Positions 7,326 through 9,512 of a stretch of 9,512 nt of DNA are shown here, piece by piece (within the stretch, counting starts at the first letter, position 1; each line of letters begins with the position of its first letter). The position numbers and the translations under genes were made by a program. A model generated the notes under the pieces. It was not told the origin of the DNA. It searched no databases and was given only the letters and a program-made list of their open reading frames with translations. Source of the stretch: an uncultured Porphyromonadaceae bacterium (GTDB lineage Bacteria; Bacteroidota; Bacteroidia; Bacteroidales; Muribaculaceae); assembly GCA_947176615.1 (NCBI GenBank), contig CAMWRO010000083.1, positions 1 through 9,512 of the forward strand. Direction: 5' to 3'.

Positions 7326-8927
7326 TTATTCGAGAGTGAGGTGCTGTCCGACTACGCGCCATTTCAGCAGGGCGATGCGGGCCGATACATAAGTGTCGGG
7401 CTCGTCAGTGGGACGCTCGGGATCGATGTCTTCGGTGGGCTCATAGACGGGAGTGCCAAGACCGGTGATACCGTCGAGGGTCACTTTGTAGACATGGTTG
7501 CGGATGAGGGCGGCGAGTTCTGCAGTCTGTCCTTCAAAACCGATGTGCTTGATTTCGGCAAAATAGTATGTGAGGCCGTTTTTCCACTCGATAGCGGGTC
7601 TCAGGTTATTTACAAATTCATTGTAGATGGCTGCATCGGCAAGGGGTTTGTCGGTCAAGGCCGAAGCTTTGATTTTAGCGATGACTTTGTAGGGGTGTAC
7701 TTTGTCGTTGGCATCAGTGTAGCGCACGATTTCGAGATCGTCGGCACCGTATGTGCCGGTTTTGTGGTCAACACCGTCATCAACAGTTTCGTCTTTTGCC
7801 CATTTTACACCTGCGGTTGCAAATTCATAGGCAATGCGGGTCAGGAAGTCTTCTTCGCTCTTGTAGTAATTGTCAAGATAGCGGATGAGGTCAAGGGGTT
7901 TGTCGTTAACCTGAAGCTCGGCAGCAACGACGATTTTTGTAGCCTTAGAAGTATGACCGGCCTGCAGAGGAAGTGACGAGTCCATGTTGTTGGGGCAGGG
8001 ATACTGAGTGAACTCGCCGGTGGGGTTGGAGGTGCTGATTTCGTTCCAGTTAAACAGTTCCACGTTCTGATTGGGTACAGTAGCCCAGTAAGAGCGGTGG
8101 TTGGCAGGGTCGTTCCATTCCCAGTCTTGGGTTACACCGTCGATTCTTTTTACGATTGTTGCCTGACCGGTCACGTTGGTGAGCTTGTATCCTTTGATTA
8201 CGGGAACAACTGCCACGGCGTCGTCTTTAGAGTCAAGGCCGTTGACAAATTCCAGATTTGTCGAGGGGTTGGCAAAGTCGGTGGACTTGCTGACAGTTAC
8301 CTTGGACAGCACGCGTTCAACATAGATGTCGACGGTGTTTTCTTCAGCTGCAAGAGCAGCTTCCTTGGTCGCGAAAATCTCGCCTGTGATTTTGGCGGCA
8401 TAGATGTCTTCATTACCTACACGGTAGGCAGAGTTGGTCATCATGAATTTGCCGTCAGCTGTATTTGTATAGTTGCCCAAGATCTGACGGACGGCATTGA
8501 CAGAGCCTTTTTGACGGATGTCGTCCTCGATTCCGGCAGGGGGGTTAAGGATGGCGATTACGCTGACCGGTTTTACCGATGAGCCTGTAAGAGTTGCAAC
8601 GGCCTTTGTCTCCTTGTCAATTGTTTCTCCATTTCCGTCTTTCCATGTCTGAAACTCAACATCCTTGACAATTTCAGATATGTTGCCGTTGGCGCCGAAG
8701 AACACAAACATGGCATTGGTTACTTTGGATTCGCCTTCGGTTCCCTTGTCATAGTCTTTGTTATTGTCGGTGTAACGGCTGCCCATTTCGCCGGGGGTGC
8801 AGATGCGGACAGAGACATAGTTGAAGTCACCGTTGGTCTCGTTCCCGCTGTTGGCGGGTTCGTCGCTGGAGCAGGCTGTAAAGGCTAAACCTGCCGCCAT
8901 CGCGAAATACAAATTTCTTAATTTCAT
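7326..8927 (-). CDS. Mfa1-family major fimbrial shaft pilin precursor
   Basis: This 533-residue precursor is the probable polymerising shaft subunit of a type V pilus. The signal peptide ends at FTAC (lipid Cys 19), followed by SSDEP, a surface-export-like acidic stretch. The N-terminal domain shows YVSVRI (37-42), EGESKVTNAMFVFFGANG (64-81) and VSVIAILNPP (121-130), all in FimA/Mfa1 N-domain style. IYVERVLSKVTV (201-212) is the conserved strand leading into the C-terminal domain. The end, LIRNHVYKVTLDGITGLG followed by a Pro/Glu/Asp linker and YVSARIALLKWRVVGQHLTL, has the expected form of the C-terminal strand used for donor-strand exchange. SR at 50-51 (or R41) is a candidate site for the Arg-specific trimming known for P. 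gingivalis pilins. First gene of the operon, with its own terminator downstream, fitting the most abundant subunit. Call is confident. Confidence 0.9.
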   Translation of the reverse strand: MKLRNLYFAMAAGLAFTACSSDEPANSGNETNGDFNYVSVRICTPGEMGSRYTDNNKDYDKGTEGESKVTNAMFVFFGANGNISEIVKDVEFQTWKDGNGETIDKETKAVATLTGSSVKPVSVIAILNPPAGIEDDIRQKGSVNAVRQILGNYTNTADGKFMMTNSAYRVGNEDIYAAKITGEIFATKEAALAAEENTVDIYVERVLSKVTVSKSTDFANPSTNLEFVNGLDSKDDAVAVVPVIKGYKLTNVTGQATIVKRIDGVTQDWEWNDPANHRSYWATVPNQNVELFNWNEISTSNPTGEFTQYPCPNNMDSSLPLQAGHTSKATKIVVAAELQVNDKPLDLIRYLDNYYKSEEDFLTRIAYEFATAGVKWAKDETVDDGVDHKTGTYGADDLEIVRYTDANDKVHPYKVIAKIKASALTDKPLADAAIYNEFVNNLRPAIEWKNGLTYYFAEIKHIGFEGQTAELAALIRNHVYKVTLDGITGLGTPVYEPTEDIDPERPTDEPDTYVSARIALLKWRVVGQHLTLE

Positions 8928-8992
8928 AATTTTGGAATTAAATAATGGTTTGTTAGGTTATTATAAATTATTAGCAAACAAGATTTAGGATA
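8928..8992 (-). promoter_or_regulatory. A/T-rich leader of the pilus operon
   Basis: The bases just upstream of the shaft start codon are strongly A/T-rich and lack a Shine-Dalgarno box, as is usual in Bacteroidota (TTCCAAAATT precedes the ATG on the minus strand). This is the likely place for the operon promoter, but I could not find a clean TTTG plus TAnnTTTG pair at the usual spacing, so no promoter position is claimed. Confidence 0.35.
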
Positions 8993-9069
8993 TGCACCGC
9001 GTCTCTTTAAAGTGAGGGGGTGAGGGCGATGCTTGGTCTAGGCTGATGCCGGTTCTGAATCGGTGGGCA

Positions 9070-9118
9070 TTAAGCAACGGCCTAGGCCGTTGCTTAAAAG
9101 CCATCGGCTTTTAAGCAA
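9070..9118. repeat. Two overlapping, mutually exclusive perfect hairpins
   Basis: Bases 9070-9097 are a perfect 28-bp palindrome (arms TTAAGCAACGGCC and GGCCGTTGCTTAA). Bases 9090-9118 are a second perfect inverted repeat, arms TTGCTTAAAAGCC and GGCTTTTAAGCAA around the loop ATC. The eight bases TTGCTTAA (9090-9097) belong to both, so only one full hairpin can form at a time. The element lies about 140 bp upstream of the shaft start codon. Confidence 0.8.
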
Positions 9119-9253
9119 AACTTGTTAAAGGTCATTGAACCACATCAGTAGGTCCGTTACACGGGGCTACAATGGTGGGGGAGACATAATCCGACGATGA
9201 GACACGAGGATGTGACCGGTGTAGCGAAATCGGAAGATACAATATCAATGTGT

Positions 9254-9274
9254 CTTGATTCTTGATTCTTGATT
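9254..9274. repeat. Three tandem copies of CTTGATT
   Basis: Three exact head-to-tail copies of the heptamer CTTGATT lie in the upstream non-coding region. The 7-bp period and A/T-rich composition recall the TCAATTC tract at 5967-5994, but the unit sequence differs. Confidence 0.6.
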
Positions 9275-9512
9275 ATGTAATGGACTGTAGAGGATAATGG
9301 GAACGGGTCAGTTTAACGGTTAGTAGATTTTCAATCGGGAATCAGAATTGCGTGATGGAGGCGCGGGGCGCCATTTCACAGCAATCAAGGTAGAGAAACG
9401 TTCAGAAAAGATTTGGGGAACGTCAGGGAGCAATACAATATAAATTCTGCAAAACGGCAGATTGGATCCTAAATTTAGTCTGGGGTTTGTAGTTGTGAGG
9501 AGGGTCGGGGAG

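Larger units (their letters stand above)
8928..9512. other. Right flank / operon upstream region, non-coding
   Basis: No open frame of useful length was found on either strand across these 585 bp. Besides the A/T-rich leader, the stretch contains the overlapping hairpins at 9070-9118, a three-copy 7-bp repeat at 9254-9274, and small inverted repeats such as GGCGC/GCGCC at 9360-9372 (three-base loop). Nothing identifies an RNA gene or mobile element. The region probably holds the control sequences of the pilus operon and the end of whatever lies to the right. Confidence 0.6.

Noticed and set aside
7341..7976. Plus-strand open frame (211 codons) antisense to the shaft gene
   Set aside because: Shadow of the Mfa1-family coding frame; no independent support.
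9162..9226. Short stretches resembling 16S rRNA (GGGGCTACAATGG near 9163 and GGTGTAGCG at 9218-9226)
   Set aside because: The matches are brief, the two pieces are in the wrong order for 16S, and nothing between or around them continues the rRNA.
8983..9474. Distant inverted repeat ATTTAGGAT (8983-8991) and ATCCTAAAT (9466-9474), considered as the ends of an invertible promoter
   Set aside because: Only 9 bp with no extension; a match of this length is expected by chance within about 500 bp, and no recombinase gene is present.

Overview
The window looks like a chromosomal segment from a gut-type Bacteroidales (Bacteroidota). The clues are five lipoprotein precursors with Bacteroidota-style acidic residues after the lipidated Cys, A/T-rich leaders without Shine-Dalgarno boxes, and pilin families largely confined to this order. 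The balanced to GC-rich composition would suit Muribaculaceae or a relative, but genus is an inference.

All five genes lie on the minus strand and form one type V (FimA/Mfa) pilus locus. Read in the direction of transcription, right to left, they are: a Mfa1-family major shaft pilin (7326-8927); a FimB/Mfa2-family outer-membrane anchor (5995-7059); a Mfa3-like accessory or adaptor subunit (4699-5922, start re-chosen); a fimbrillin-family tip subunit in the mfa4 position (3180-4709); and a 957-residue fimbrillin-family tip protein in the mfa5 position (304-3177). The order matches the mfa1-mfa5 locus of Porphyromonas gingivalis. The last protein shows no von Willebrand A domain. Instead it carries a long Cys-containing C-terminal region whose last 200 residues look like a diverged Fibrobacter-succinogenes-major-paralogous (FISUMP) domain.

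The last three genes are tightly packed (11-bp overlap, then a 2-bp gap). The anchor and Mfa3-like genes are separated by 72 bp that include a 7-bp tandem repeat. The shaft gene is separated from the rest by 266 bp containing a perfect 13-bp-stem intrinsic terminator and three further hairpins, which would allow excess shaft pilin over minor subunits. A 14-bp-stem hairpin closes the operon 21 bp after the last stop.

The flanks (1-303 and 8928-9512) show no gene I can support. The left flank holds nested GC-rich inverted repeats. The right flank, which is the 5' region of the operon, holds an A/T-rich leader, a pair of overlapping and mutually exclusive perfect hairpins (9070-9118), and a short 7-bp tandem repeat.

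Expected working of the locus: each precursor is exported by Sec, lipidated, moved to the cell surface and, except for the anchor, trimmed at an N-terminal Arg so that subunits polymerise by donor-strand exchange. The Mfa3-, Mfa4- and Mfa5-position proteins would form the tip complex that decides what the pilus binds.
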